A DNA stretch of 64,000 nucleotides from an uncultured Bacillota bacterium (GTDB lineage Bacteria > Bacillota > Dehalobacteriia > UBA7702). Where the stretch lies: the NCBI GenBank assembly GCA_934702375.1, contig CAKUYE010000012.1, positions 14,471-78,470 of the forward strand. Reading direction: 5' to 3'. Shown here piece by piece: positions 32,758-42,047 of the stretch. The notes beneath the pieces are model-generated. The model had not been told where the DNA came from. It was given only the letters and a program-made list of their open reading frames with translations, and did not search any database. Position 1 is the stretch's first letter; every line of letters begins with the position of its first letter. The position numbers and the translations under genes are program-made.

Positions 32758-33807
32758 ATGGATGATGACAGAATTATCAGCTCCTCCCTGAAACAGGAGG
32801 ATGTATTCAGCGAGGCCAGTATTCGGCCGATGACTTTGGCCGATTATACCGGTCAAGATAAAGTAAAGGAAAAAATGTCGATCTTTATCGAAGCGGCAAA
32901 GCGCCGCGGCGGTGCTCTCGATCATGTATTGCTTTACGGCCCTCCGGGGTTGGGCAAAACCACGTTGGCCAATATCATTGCCAATGAAATGAATGTACAT
33001 ATCCGTACCACGGCAGGGCCTGCCATTGAAAGGGCAGGGGATCTGGCGGCGATCCTTACTTCTCTGGAACCTCATGATGTTCTTTTTGTCGATGAGATCC
33101 ACCGGCTCAGCCGCTATGTGGAAGAAATTCTGTATCCTGCCATGGAGGATTTTTGCATTGATATCGTTATCGGCAAGGGGCCTGCGGCAAAAACCATGCG
33201 TCTGGATATTCCCCCTTTTACTTTGGTGGGAGCTACGACAAGAGCGGGGATGCTCTCTTCGCCCCTTCGGGATCGTTTTGGGGTAATCAGTCGGTTGGAA
33301 TATTACGAAGTGAAGGATCTGAAAACCATTTTAAAACGTTCCGCAGTGGTTTTGGATGTTCCTCTCAGTGATGAAGGTGCCGAAGAGATTGCCCGCCGTT
33401 CCCGGGGGACGCCTCGTATTGCAAACCGTCTGTTGCGCCGGGTAAGAGACTACGCCGAGGTGCGGGCCGATGGCTATATTGACGGTGCCGTTGCTTTAGA
33501 GGGCTTGAATTTATTGGAAGTGGATCCCCTTGGCCTTGATATGGTCGATAAAAAGGTGATTCGTACCATCATTGAAAAATTTGATGGCGGTCCGGTCGGA
33601 TTGGAAACCATTGCCGCAACCATCAACGAAAGCGCCGATACCGTAGAGGATGTTTATGAACCCTACCTGATGCAGCTGGGATTCTTGAACCGTACTTTGC
33701 GCGGTCGTATGGCCACACCGGCGGCATATCGCTATCTCGGCTATAACCCGCCTCGTCAGGAAACAAAGCCGGAAGAAAATACCCTTTTTGGAGATGATGT
33801 ATCATGA
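32758..33807 (+). CDS. ruvB: Holliday junction branch migration ATPase RuvB
   Basis: 349 residues, AAA+ motor of branch migration. Walker A YGPPGLGKTTLA, Walker B VLFVDEIHRLS, sensor GATTRAGMLSSPLRDRFG, and the C-terminal winged helix with FLNRTLRGRMATPAAYRYLG are intact. ATG 32758 follows GGAGG by 12 bases. The stop overlaps the queH start (ATGA at 33804-33807). Confidence 0.97.
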   Translation: MDDDRIISSSLKQEDVFSEASIRPMTLADYTGQDKVKEKMSIFIEAAKRRGGALDHVLLYGPPGLGKTTLANIIANEMNVHIRTTAGPAIERAGDLAAILTSLEPHDVLFVDEIHRLSRYVEEILYPAMEDFCIDIVIGKGPAAKTMRLDIPPFTLVGATTRAGMLSSPLRDRFGVISRLEYYEVKDLKTILKRSAVVLDVPLSDEGAEEIARRSRGTPRIANRLLRRVRDYAEVRADGYIDGAVALEGLNLLEVDPLGLDMVDKKVIRTIIEKFDGGPVGLETIAATINESADTVEDVYEPYLMQLGFLNRTLRGRMATPAAYRYLGYNPPRQETKPEENTLFGDDVS

Positions 33808-34385
33808 AGGTTCTTTTTCATGCCTGCTGCGGCGTGTGCTCCCTGTATCCCATCAAAGTGATGCAGGAGGAATGCGTTGATTTTGCCTTGTATTATGCTA
33901 ATCCCAATATCCATCCCTATAAGGAATGGAAGGAGCGGAAAAAGACCTTTGTTACCGTGGCGGAAATGTATCATGTGCGTCATTATATCGAAAAGGAGTA
34001 TCCTCTGGAGGATTTCCTGCGAACCCAGCTGACCTATGCCAATCGTTGCGAGTATTGTTATCGTTCCCGGCTGGAGCTGACGGCAAAGAAAGCTTTGGAG
34101 GAAGGCTATGATACGATCTCTACGACCCTTTTTATCAGTCCATACCAAAATCGGGAATTAATTATCAAGGTTGGGACGGAGATTGCGGCGGCTCACGGTC
34201 TGGATTTCTACAGCCGTGATTTTCGAGAAGGCTTTCCATATGCTCAGGAATTGGCGGTAGAAAAGGAGCTGTATCGTCAAAAGTATTGCGGCTGTATTTT
34301 CAGCGAGCGTGATCGCTATATAAAACGAAAAAAGAAGAAAAATGCTGCGTCGGAAACGGCGTTGGAATCAAAGGAAACACTATGA
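33804..34385 (+). CDS. queH: Epoxyqueuosine reductase QueH (DUF208)
   Basis: 193 residues. QueH reduces epoxyqueuosine to queuosine in tRNA and is unrelated to cobalamin-dependent QueG. The metal/cluster cysteines are in HACCGVCS (about residue 7), RCEYCYRSRLE and KYCGCIFSERDRY, the family's defining pattern. It overlaps ruvB upstream and queA downstream by four bases each, placing it in a queuosine block with queA and tgt, which supports the assignment. The C-terminus is lysine-rich. Confidence 0.93.
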   Translation: MKVLFHACCGVCSLYPIKVMQEECVDFALYYANPNIHPYKEWKERKKTFVTVAEMYHVRHYIEKEYPLEDFLRTQLTYANRCEYCYRSRLELTAKKALEEGYDTISTTLFISPYQNRELIIKVGTEIAAAHGLDFYSRDFREGFPYAQELAVEKELYRQKYCGCIFSERDRYIKRKKKKNAASETALESKETL

Positions 34386-35404
34386 AACTGGAAGAATTTA
34401 ATTATGATCTGCCGCCGGAGCTGATTGCTCAACGGCCGGCAGAAAGCCGTGACCACAGTCGGCTGCTCCATGTATCTCTTGCCGATGATACCCTGGAGGA
34501 TCGTATCTTTGCCGATGTTATCGACTATTTGCTTCCCGGTGATGTACTGGTGCTGAACGAAACGAAGGTCATTCCGGCCCGGCTTTTTGGGCATAAGGAG
34601 ACCGGAGCAAAGATCGAGCTGTTTTTGCTGAAGCGGTTGGAAGGGGATACCTGGGAGATCCTGGCACGCCCCGGGAAAAAAGTGCGAATTGGCGATGTGA
34701 TCCATTTCCCCATTCCGGAAATTACGGCGGAAATTTTGGATAAAACCGAAAGCGGCGGCAGGATTGCCCGCTTTCAATATGACGGTATCTGGGAAGAGCT
34801 TCTGGATCGAATCGGTACCATGCCTTTGCCGCCCTATATCAAAGAATATCACGGTGATATGGAGCGCTATCAAACGGTTTACGCTCACGACCCCGGATCT
34901 GTGGCGGCACCTACGGCAGGGCTGCATTTTACCGAAGATTTGCTGAATGAGATTGCTGCCAAGGGCGTGGAAATTGCCAAGGTAAATTTGAAAGTGGGGC
35001 TTGGGACTTTTCGCCCGGTGGAAGAAGAAAATATTGAAGATCATAAGATGCACGAAGAGTATTATGAGATCTCTGCGGAAGCTGCCGAACGAATCAATAA
35101 AGCCAAAGCCGCCGGCGGTCGTGTCATTGCTGTCGGTACCACTTCGACTCGGACCTTGGAAACGGTAGCCGATGAAAACGGGATTTTAAAAGCGGAATCC
35201 GGCTGGACAAACTCTTATATCTATCCCGGATACCACTATAAAATTGTCGATGGGTTGATTACCAATTTTCATTTGCCGAAAAGCAGCTTGTTGATGCTGG
35301 TTTCTGCTTTGGCAGGCAAAGATAAAATCTTTCGCGCTTATGAACACGCTGTAGCGGAAAAATATCGTTTTTTCAGCTTTGGCGATGCAATGTTAATTTT
35401 ATAA
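34382..35404 (+). CDS. queA: S-adenosylmethionine:tRNA ribosyltransferase-isomerase QueA
   Basis: 340 residues. QueA transfers the ribosyl part of SAM to preQ1-modified tRNA to make epoxyqueuosine. The N-terminal YDLPPELIAQRPAESRDHSRLL, VLNETKVIPARLFG, HDPGSVAAPTAGLHFTEDLL and LITNFHLPKSSLLMLVSAL are highly conserved family stretches. ATG overlaps the queH stop. The order queH-queA-tgt reverses the biochemical order (Tgt, QueA, QueH). Confidence 0.97.
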   Translation: MKLEEFNYDLPPELIAQRPAESRDHSRLLHVSLADDTLEDRIFADVIDYLLPGDVLVLNETKVIPARLFGHKETGAKIELFLLKRLEGDTWEILARPGKKVRIGDVIHFPIPEITAEILDKTESGGRIARFQYDGIWEELLDRIGTMPLPPYIKEYHGDMERYQTVYAHDPGSVAAPTAGLHFTEDLLNEIAAKGVEIAKVNLKVGLGTFRPVEEENIEDHKMHEEYYEISAEAAERINKAKAAGGRVIAVGTTSTRTLETVADENGILKAESGWTNSYIYPGYHYKIVDGLITNFHLPKSSLLMLVSALAGKDKIFRAYEHAVAEKYRFFSFGDAMLIL

Positions 35405-35413
35405 GAGGTAACT

Positions 35414-36517
35414 ATGCTGAAATTTACTTTGAAAAAAACTTGCGGCCATGCCCGACTCGGTACCGTGGAAACCGCCCACAGTACCATTCCTACACCGGTG
35501 TTTATGCCCGTTGGCACCCAGGCTTCGGTAAAAACCGCAACGCCCGAAGAAGTATGGGATACCGGTTCGCGCATTCTTTTGGCCAATACGTATCACCTGT
35601 ACCTGCGCCCCGGTCATGAATTGGTGAAAAGAGCCGGAGGACTCCATTCTTTTATGAATTGGAACGGTTCGATCCTTACGGACAGCGGCGGTTTTCAGGC
35701 TTTTAGCCTTGGGCCGATGCGCAAAATCAGTGATGAAGGCGTTCTTTTCCGCAGCCACATTGACGGTAGTAAGCATATGTTTACACCGGAAAGCGTTATG
35801 GAAGTGGAAATGGCCCTCGGTGCCGATATCGCCATGTGCTTTGATGAATGTGCTCCCTGGCCTTCGGAGCGGGATTATGTGGTGCGTTCCACTCAGCGCA
35901 CCTATGAATGGGCGAAACGCTGCAAAGCTGTGCATCATCATGAATTCCAGAATCTTTTTGGTATCGTTCAGGGCGGCACTTTTGCAGATTTGAGAACTCT
36001 CAGTGCAGAGCAGCTTGCCGATTTGGATTTCCCCGGTTACGGTATCGGCGGTCTTTCCGTGGGCGAACCCAAGGAAATGATGTATGAGATGTTGGAAGTT
36101 CTTGACCCCATCATGCCGAAGGATAAACCCCGGTATCTGATGGGCGTCGGCAGTCCCGATTGCCTGGTGGAAGGGGTAAAACGGGGTATTGATATGTTTG
36201 ACTGTGTATTGCCTACCCGTATTGCCAGAAACGGCACGGTATTTCATCCCACCGGAAAGCTGGTGCTCCGCAATGCCGAATATGCCGAGGATTTCCGCCC
36301 CATTGATGAGCATTGCGACTGCTATGCCTGCCGCAACGGGTTTACCCGCGGCTATATCCGGCATCTTTTGAAAGCAGGAGAAGTTTTGGGGATTCGGCTG
36401 ACCACCATTCACAACCTGCGCTTTCTGCAACGTTTAATGGCGGATATCCGCGCATCTTTGGAAAACGATACCTTTGATGATTTCTACAAAGAATTCTTTG
36501 CTCAATATCGTTTTTGA
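35414..36517 (+). CDS. tgt: tRNA-guanine(34) transglycosylase Tgt
   Basis: 367 residues. Tgt exchanges guanine 34 for preQ1 in tRNAs with GUN anticodons (Asp, Asn, His, Tyr). The nucleophile region LTDSGGFQAFSL, the second aspartate in GVGSPDCLVEGVKRGIDMFDCVLPTR, and the zinc site CDCYACRNGFTRGYIRHL are complete. It is the last gene of the ruv-que transcript; yajC has its own promoter downstream. Confidence 0.97.
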   Translation: MLKFTLKKTCGHARLGTVETAHSTIPTPVFMPVGTQASVKTATPEEVWDTGSRILLANTYHLYLRPGHELVKRAGGLHSFMNWNGSILTDSGGFQAFSLGPMRKISDEGVLFRSHIDGSKHMFTPESVMEVEMALGADIAMCFDECAPWPSERDYVVRSTQRTYEWAKRCKAVHHHEFQNLFGIVQGGTFADLRTLSAEQLADLDFPGYGIGGLSVGEPKEMMYEMLEVLDPIMPKDKPRYLMGVGSPDCLVEGVKRGIDMFDCVLPTRIARNGTVFHPTGKLVLRNAEYAEDFRPIDEHCDCYACRNGFTRGYIRHLLKAGEVLGIRLTTIHNLRFLQRLMADIRASLENDTFDDFYKEFFAQYRF

Positions 36518-36552
36518 TTTGAAATTTTATGGAACAAGTTTTAATAAAAGCC

Positions 36553-36581
36553 TAGACAAGTTCGGTAAAATTTAATATAAT
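36553..36581 (+). promoter_or_regulatory. Promoter of yajC-secD-secF
   Basis: TAGACA (36553-36558), 17-base spacer, TATAAT (36576-36581), 36 bases before yajC. Confidence 0.75.
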
Positions 36582-36616
36582 ATACTGTATCTAAGTAGAA
36601 AAGGAGTGGAATAGCC

Positions 36617-36883
36617 GTGAACAACAGCAGTATCGTATGGACTATCGTCTATATTATTGCGATCGTTGCAATCATCTATCTTCTGATTATCCGTCCTCAG
36701 AAGAAAAGAACGAAAGCACACAATGAATTGCTCAGCACATTGGCTCTTGGTGTTGAGATCGTTACGATCGGCGGTATCCATGGTGAAGTAAGCCGGATCA
36801 AAGATGATACTCTTTGGATCAAGGTAAGCAACAATGTGGAAATCGAAATCGAAAAAAGTGCCGTTGCTAGAACTATCAGCTAA
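36617..36883 (+). CDS. yajC: Preprotein translocase accessory subunit YajC
   Basis: 88 residues, one transmembrane segment (about 6-25) followed by RPQKKRTKAHNELLSTL and GVEIVTIGGIHGEV, the YajC signature. It associates with SecDF in the membrane. The start is GTG 36617 with AAGGAGTGG upstream. secD follows after about 140 bases containing two hairpins, so the pair may be differentially expressed from one transcript. Confidence 0.93.
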   Translation: MNNSSIVWTIVYIIAIVAIIYLLIIRPQKKRTKAHNELLSTLALGVEIVTIGGIHGEVSRIKDDTLWIKVSNNVEIEIEKSAVARTIS

Positions 36884-36939
36884 GTAAAAAAATTTTGGAG
36901 GGAAGAGATCATCTCTCTTCTCCTCCGAATGCTGAGATC

Positions 36940-36961
36940 ATGGCCGAAAGGGCCATTTTCT
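36940..36961 (+). terminator. Weak hairpin between yajC and secD
   Basis: Stem atggcc (36940-36945) with ggccat (36951-36956), 5-base loop, short T-rich tail. A purine/pyrimidine-rich hairpin (36897-36926) precedes it. It is probably an attenuating or processing site rather than a full terminator. Confidence 0.35.
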
Positions 36962-37024
36962 TATGTATTTCTTATGTATTCTGAAATTGTAATTTTTCAC
37001 GCACGCAAGGAGTTGTAAAACAAG

Positions 37025-38245
37025 ATGAAACCAAAACACGGAAGCTTAAGTCTGGTATTGATCATTCTTTTGGTGATTGGTATCGTTGCCGGCTCCGTCG
37101 CCCTTGTGATCGCTCATCCCGGCCTATTGAAGCTGGGGCTTGATTTGCAAGGCGGCGTTAGTGTAACTTTGCAGGCCCAACCGGAAGACGGGCAGAAAGT
37201 TACCAGCGACGATATGAATAACCTGTGCGATATCATGACGAAACGCGTTGACGAATTTGGTGTTGCCGAACCTTTGATTCAGGTCGAAGGGGATGACCGC
37301 ATCATCGTCGAATTAGCAGGGCTTACCGACATCAACGAAGCCGTTGAAATGTTGGGAACCACGGCCAAATTGCAGTTTATTGATCCCCAGGGGAATGTGA
37401 TTCTCGACGGGAATGACCTGAAAAATTCCTATGTAACTCAGAACAGCACGAATAACTCGTATGAAGTTGCTTTGGAATTTACCAGCGAAGGCAAAAAGGC
37501 TTTTGCTGATGCCACCACAAAATTTGTAGGACAGACCATCAGTATCGTTTTGGATGATGAAACCATCTCTTCTCCTACGGTAAATGAACCGATTACCGAC
37601 GGAAATGCCGTAATTAACCATATCGGCAGCTATGATGAATGCGCTCAGCTCGCATCTTTGCTCCGCGGCGGTGCTCTCCCCGTAGATGTAAGTATCATCG
37701 AAGAACGTGTTGTCGGTCCCGAACTTGGCTCAGACTCCCTTAATAAGAGCTATGTTGCTATTCTCTACGGTGTTGCCGCCGTATTCCTTTTCATGATTAT
37801 CTATTACCGGTTGCCCGGTGTCCTTACGTGTGTGTCCTTACTCTTATATGCCTCGATCGTTTTCTGGGTACAATGTGCCATCAATGTAACCTGGACTCTT
37901 CCCGGTATCGCTGCATTCCTGCTTTCCTTAGGTATGGCTGTGGATGCCAACATCATTATCTTTGAACGTATCAAAGATGAATTGCGAAAAGGCAGAACCC
38001 TCAGTGCTGCTGTAAGCTCCGGCTTCCAACGGGCCTTTAAAGCGATTCTTGACTCCAACGTAACTACGTTAATCGCTACCGTTGTTCTTTTCTATTTCGG
38101 TGTCAGCTCCATCAAAGGTTTTGCCATTACTCTGAGTATCGGTGTTTTGGCAAGTATGTTTACTGCCATCGTATTTACTCGTTTCCTGTTAAAACTTTGT
38201 GCAAATACAACTGCGCTGAACAAGCGCAGCCTGTATCGGTCTTAA
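37025..38245 (+). CDS. secD: Protein translocase subunit SecD
   Basis: 406 residues. With SecF it uses the proton-motive force to pull proteins across the membrane. The N-terminal segment is followed by the first-domain motif LKLGLDLQGGVSVTLQA and the extracytoplasmic P1 domain; five more membrane segments at the C-terminus include GMAVDANIIIFERIKDELRKG and KGFAITLSIGVLASMFTAIVF. Length is short but normal for Bacillota SecD. AAGGAG lies upstream of ATG 37025. Confidence 0.95.
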   Translation: MKPKHGSLSLVLIILLVIGIVAGSVALVIAHPGLLKLGLDLQGGVSVTLQAQPEDGQKVTSDDMNNLCDIMTKRVDEFGVAEPLIQVEGDDRIIVELAGLTDINEAVEMLGTTAKLQFIDPQGNVILDGNDLKNSYVTQNSTNNSYEVALEFTSEGKKAFADATTKFVGQTISIVLDDETISSPTVNEPITDGNAVINHIGSYDECAQLASLLRGGALPVDVSIIEERVVGPELGSDSLNKSYVAILYGVAAVFLFMIIYYRLPGVLTCVSLLLYASIVFWVQCAINVTWTLPGIAAFLLSLGMAVDANIIIFERIKDELRKGRTLSAAVSSGFQRAFKAILDSNVTTLIATVVLFYFGVSSIKGFAITLSIGVLASMFTAIVFTRFLLKLCANTTALNKRSLYRS

Positions 38246-38258
38246 GGGGGTACTGGCA

Positions 38259-39263
38259 ATGAGTAAAAAAGATTTTAAATTGAAAGTTATTGAAAAAAGA
38301 AAAATCTGGTATTGTGTTTCGGCACTGATCATTTTGGCCGGTATCGTTTCCTTCTTTATTCAGGGGTTCAACTTTGGTATCGACTTCAGCGGCGGCAGCT
38401 ATGTACAGGTAAGCTTCTATGAAGATGCCTCTGCTGCAACGGCTCAGGATGGTGAAAACGTTGTTTCTGAAGATCAGCGCATGACCGCAGCGGAAAGTAA
38501 AGAGATTCCTCTGGAAGATCTTCGTGCCGTTGTCAATGAGTTTGTCGATAAAACACCGGCGATCCAGTTTGATGAAACCAACGTATCTTATGTGATCCGT
38601 ACGGAATTGACCACCGAAGATGATGTGAAAGCCATGCTTTCCGCCATTGAATCGGAAATCGGGCCTTATCAGGTGGAACGCAATGAACTGGTTGGGCCTA
38701 CCATCGGTAATGAACTTACCAAAAAAGCGATTTTGGCATTGGCTATCGCCTGTGCTTTGATGCTGGTTTATATTACTTTCCGCTTCCAGTTCTGGTTCGG
38801 TTTGGCGGCCATTATTACGCTGCTTCATGATGCTCTTATCGTATTGGCTGTTTTTTCCATATTCCAGTTGGAGATTTCCAGTTCCTTCATTGCGGCGATT
38901 TTGACCGTTGTCGGTTATTCCATCAATGCTACCATTGTTGTGTTTGACCGTGTACGTGAAAGTATGCCAAACTATAAAGCCAATGAAAGGATTGCCTTGT
39001 TGGATGACAGCATCTCCATGACGTTGGCACGCTCCATCAATACAACATTGACCACGTTGCTTACCCTCTTTGCTTTGATTATCTTTGGTGGTGATACCAC
39101 AAAGATCTTCGTCCTTGCAATGATCGTAGGGATTACCGCTGGTTTGTATTCCAGCGTTTGCCTTTCCTGCTCCCTGTATTATGACCTGATCGGCCATTTT
39201 GGGAAAAAGGACAAAAAATCCAAAGAAAAGAAAGCTGTAAAAGCCGATAAAGCAACGGCTTAA
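38259..39263 (+). CDS. secF: Protein translocase subunit SecF
   Basis: 334 residues. It pairs with SecD. An N-terminal membrane segment, then GFNFGIDFSGGSYVQV, then a periplasmic domain with an unusually acidic insert (EDASAATAQDGENVVSEDQ), then five membrane segments including LTVVGYSINATIVVFDRVRE and SINTTLTTLLTLFALIIFGG, all typical. The tail is lysine-rich. A strong terminator follows at 39287-39328. Confidence 0.95.
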   Translation: MSKKDFKLKVIEKRKIWYCVSALIILAGIVSFFIQGFNFGIDFSGGSYVQVSFYEDASAATAQDGENVVSEDQRMTAAESKEIPLEDLRAVVNEFVDKTPAIQFDETNVSYVIRTELTTEDDVKAMLSAIESEIGPYQVERNELVGPTIGNELTKKAILALAIACALMLVYITFRFQFWFGLAAIITLLHDALIVLAVFSIFQLEISSSFIAAILTVVGYSINATIVVFDRVRESMPNYKANERIALLDDSISMTLARSINTTLTTLLTLFALIIFGGDTTKIFVLAMIVGITAGLYSSVCLSCSLYYDLIGHFGKKDKKSKEKKAVKADKATA

Positions 39264-39286
39264 TTACAGTAAATAGAAAAAATTTG

Positions 39287-39328
39287 CCGCCGTTTTCTGA
39301 AGATTTGAAAGAAAACGGCGGTTTTTTT
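39287..39328 (+). terminator. Terminator of yajC-secDF
   Basis: Perfect 12-base stem ccgccgttttct (39287-39298) with agaaaacggcgg (39310-39321), T run 39322-39328. Confidence 0.92.
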
Positions 39329-39348
39329 CATAAATCAAGTAAAAACTA

Positions 39349-39377
39349 TTCTCAAAAGGCCTTTTATGTGATATAAT
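39349..39377 (+). promoter_or_regulatory. Promoter of rel-dtd-MBL-hisS-aspS
   Basis: TTCTCA (39349-39354), 17-base spacer, TATAAT (39372-39377) with an extended -10 TG at 39369-39370. Confidence 0.7.
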
Positions 39378-39404
39378 TTTAGATTATATTGGGAGGATAG
39401 GGCA

Positions 39405-41579
39405 ATGTGTGAGCTTCCGGAATTAGAACCGTTGAAAAACAAAATAATGAAGTATAATCCCGGTTGCGATTGGGCAAAAATCACCGAGGCCTATCTTTAT
39501 GCCAAAGAAGCCCATGAAGGCCAAAAACGCCATTCCGGGGAACCCTATATTGTGCATCCTTTGGCCGTTGCGGAGATCCTTACCGAGGTGGAAGCCGATG
39601 ATAAGACCATCATTGCCGGCTTAATCCATGATGTGGTAGAAGATACCGACCACACCATCGAAGAGGTTGAGGAGCTTTTTGGCCACGATGTAGCGGTGCT
39701 TACCGCCGGTGTGACAAAACTGGGGAAGGTAAAGGGGCGTACCAAATCGGAACAGAAAATGGAGAACATCCGTAAGATGATTCTTGCCATGGCCACGGAT
39801 ATTCGCGTGATCATTGTGAAGCTGGCCGACCGTTTGCATAATATGCGCACCCTTCAGTTTCATTCCTCGGAGCTGAAACGGCGTACCATTGCCCAGGAAA
39901 CGCTGGATCTCTATTGCCCCCTGGCCAATCGTTTAGGGGTATTCCAATTCAAATGGGAATTGGAGGATCTTGCTCTCCAAACTTTGGAGCCGGAAAAATA
40001 TCAGGCTCTTGTGGAGGATTTGGCTTCGACCAGAGATTCCCGTCAGGCCTATATCTCTTCCTTTATTGAAACTCTGGGGGCAAAGCTTCATGAAGCCGGT
40101 ATCCAATATTTGGATATCTACGGTCGTCCCAAGAATTTATACAGCATTTATCGTAAGATGCTGACCCAGAATAAGGAATTTTCCCAGATTTATGATATTC
40201 TTGCCGTTCGCGTGATCGTAAAAACGGTAGCGGAATGTTACGGTGTTCTTGGGATTGTACACAGTCTTTGTGTTCCGGTGCCGGGACGTTTTAAGGACTA
40301 CATTGCGATGCCCAAGCAGAATATGTATCAGTCGATCCATACCACGATCATCAGTCCCAACGGCAAACCGCTGGAGGTGCAGATCCGTACTGAGGAAATG
40401 CATCAGGTGGCGGAGCATGGGATCGCTGCTCATTGGCAATATAAAGAAGGAAAATCCAGTGTGAAGCCGGATCAAAAGCTGACCTGGCTGCGACAAATGC
40501 TGGATTGGCAAAAGGAAGTAAAAGACGCCGATGAATTTATGGCGTCGATGAAATATGACCTTGAGGATGAACTGGTTTACGTTTTTACCCCCAAAGGGGA
40601 TATCTATGAGCTGCCCTACGGCTCGGTCCCTCTGGATTTCGCCTATCGCGTTCATACCGAGGTGGGGCATAAAGCTATCGGCGTGCGGTGTAACGGCAAA
40701 ATTGTTACCTTTGATTATGTTCTCCAAAACGGCGATATTATCGAGATCCTTACTTCCAAAACCGGCAAACCCAGCCGAGATTGGCTTAAGATCGTCAAAA
40801 CGCCTCAGGCGAAAAACAAAATTCGTAACTGGTTCCGCAAGGAACTTCGGGATGAGCATATTGCCAAGGGCAAAGAGCTTTATGAACGGGAGGTTCGCTC
40901 CTATGGCGATGCCATGGCCGCTTATTTGAAAGGGGATGCTCTGAATTCTCTGGTAAAGCGGTTTAATTATGCCAATGTAGAGAATTTCTATATGGCCATT
41001 GGGGAAAATCACCTGACGACCACCGCAGTGATCAATGGAATCAAAGAGGAAATCTGTTACGAAGAGCCGGATCAGAATTTACCGGAGCTGAAGCCCTATG
41101 TGGAAAAGAAAGGGCACCATGGCATTGTGGTAAAGGGTGCCGATAATGTGATGATCAAATTCGGTCATTGCTGCAATCCTTTGCCGGGAGATCCTGTGGT
41201 GGGGTATATCACCCGGGGCAGCGGCATTACCGTGCATCGAAAGGATTGTGTAAATGTTGGTGCCGGTGCCGATCCGCATCGGTTGATCCCTGTGGAATGG
41301 GAAGATGTTTACAATACAAATTTTCAGGTTGAGATTGAAGTCGTGGCCCATGACCGGGATCATCTGACGATGGATGTGATGACGGCGATTTCCGATACGA
41401 AGACGACAATTAACACGGTTTTTGGCCGCTCCATGAAGGATGGCACTGCCATTGTGAATGTGAAGATGGAAGTGAAAAGCAATAGCCACATGGAGTACAT
41501 TTGCAATAAAATCCGCCGCCTCAAAGGGGTTATGGAAGTTAAGCGTGTGATCCACAGTCACAGCAGCAAAAATAATTGA
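39405..41579 (+). CDS. rel: Bifunctional (p)ppGpp synthetase/hydrolase Rel (RSH)
   Basis: 724 residues. It makes and degrades the stringent-response alarmone. Domain order is an HD hydrolase (LIHDVVEDTDH near residue 70, intact), a synthetase (GRFKDYIAMPKQNMYQSIHTT), TGS (YVFTPKGDIYELPYGSVPLDFAYRVH), a zinc-finger/helical region (CCNPLPGDPVVGYITRGSG) and a C-terminal ACT domain. The synthetase has RFKD, the RxKD form associated with bifunctional Rel proteins rather than ExDD of RelA. It heads an operon with dtd and two aminoacyl-tRNA synthetases, the usual Bacillota order. Confidence 0.96.
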   Translation: MCELPELEPLKNKIMKYNPGCDWAKITEAYLYAKEAHEGQKRHSGEPYIVHPLAVAEILTEVEADDKTIIAGLIHDVVEDTDHTIEEVEELFGHDVAVLTAGVTKLGKVKGRTKSEQKMENIRKMILAMATDIRVIIVKLADRLHNMRTLQFHSSELKRRTIAQETLDLYCPLANRLGVFQFKWELEDLALQTLEPEKYQALVEDLASTRDSRQAYISSFIETLGAKLHEAGIQYLDIYGRPKNLYSIYRKMLTQNKEFSQIYDILAVRVIVKTVAECYGVLGIVHSLCVPVPGRFKDYIAMPKQNMYQSIHTTIISPNGKPLEVQIRTEEMHQVAEHGIAAHWQYKEGKSSVKPDQKLTWLRQMLDWQKEVKDADEFMASMKYDLEDELVYVFTPKGDIYELPYGSVPLDFAYRVHTEVGHKAIGVRCNGKIVTFDYVLQNGDIIEILTSKTGKPSRDWLKIVKTPQAKNKIRNWFRKELRDEHIAKGKELYEREVRSYGDAMAAYLKGDALNSLVKRFNYANVENFYMAIGENHLTTTAVINGIKEEICYEEPDQNLPELKPYVEKKGHHGIVVKGADNVMIKFGHCCNPLPGDPVVGYITRGSGITVHRKDCVNVGAGADPHRLIPVEWEDVYNTNFQVEIEVVAHDRDHLTMDVMTAISDTKTTINTVFGRSMKDGTAIVNVKMEVKSNSHMEYICNKIRRLKGVMEVKRVIHSHSSKNN

Positions 41580-41587
41580 GGTAATTT

Positions 41588-42031
41588 ATGAAGGTTGTGA
41601 TCCAACGGGTTTGCTCTGCTTCGGTGTTGTCCGAAGGGGTGGAAGCCGGAAAAATCGAAAAAGGTCTGCTGCTCTATATCGGTGTCGGTGCAGAGGACAC
41701 CATGGCAGATGTAACGTATATTGCGGAGAAGATCCCTGTTTTGCGGATCTTTCCCGATGAAAATGATAAAATGAACCGCTCTTTATTGGATGTGGACGGT
41801 GCCATTCTGGCAGTATCCCAATTTACGCTGATGGGAGATTGTTCCCACGGACGCCGCCCGGGATTTTCCGATGCGATGCCGCCGGAACCGGCTAAGGAGC
41901 TTTACGAAGCCCTGGTTTCCCTCTGGCGGGAAAAGGGAATTTCCGTAGAAACCGGTGTTTTTCAAACCGATATGCGGGTAGCTTCGGTGAACTGGGGCCC
42001 GGTAACCTTTATCCTGGAGAGTAAAAAATAG
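41588..42031 (+). CDS. dtd: D-aminoacyl-tRNA deacylase Dtd
   Basis: 147 residues. Dtd removes D-amino acids (and Gly) mischarged onto tRNA. The catalytic SQFTLMGDCSHGRRPGFSDA is clear. The second cross-subunit motif reads NWGPVTFILE, whereas most members have N-D/S-GPVT; the Gly-Pro that binds substrate is kept. It lies between rel and the metallo-beta-lactamase gene, as in many relatives. Confidence 0.95.
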   Translation: MKVVIQRVCSASVLSEGVEAGKIEKGLLLYIGVGAEDTMADVTYIAEKIPVLRIFPDENDKMNRSLLDVDGAILAVSQFTLMGDCSHGRRPGFSDAMPPEPAKELYEALVSLWREKGISVETGVFQTDMRVASVNWGPVTFILESKK

Positions 42032-42047
42032 GAGGAATAAGATCCAT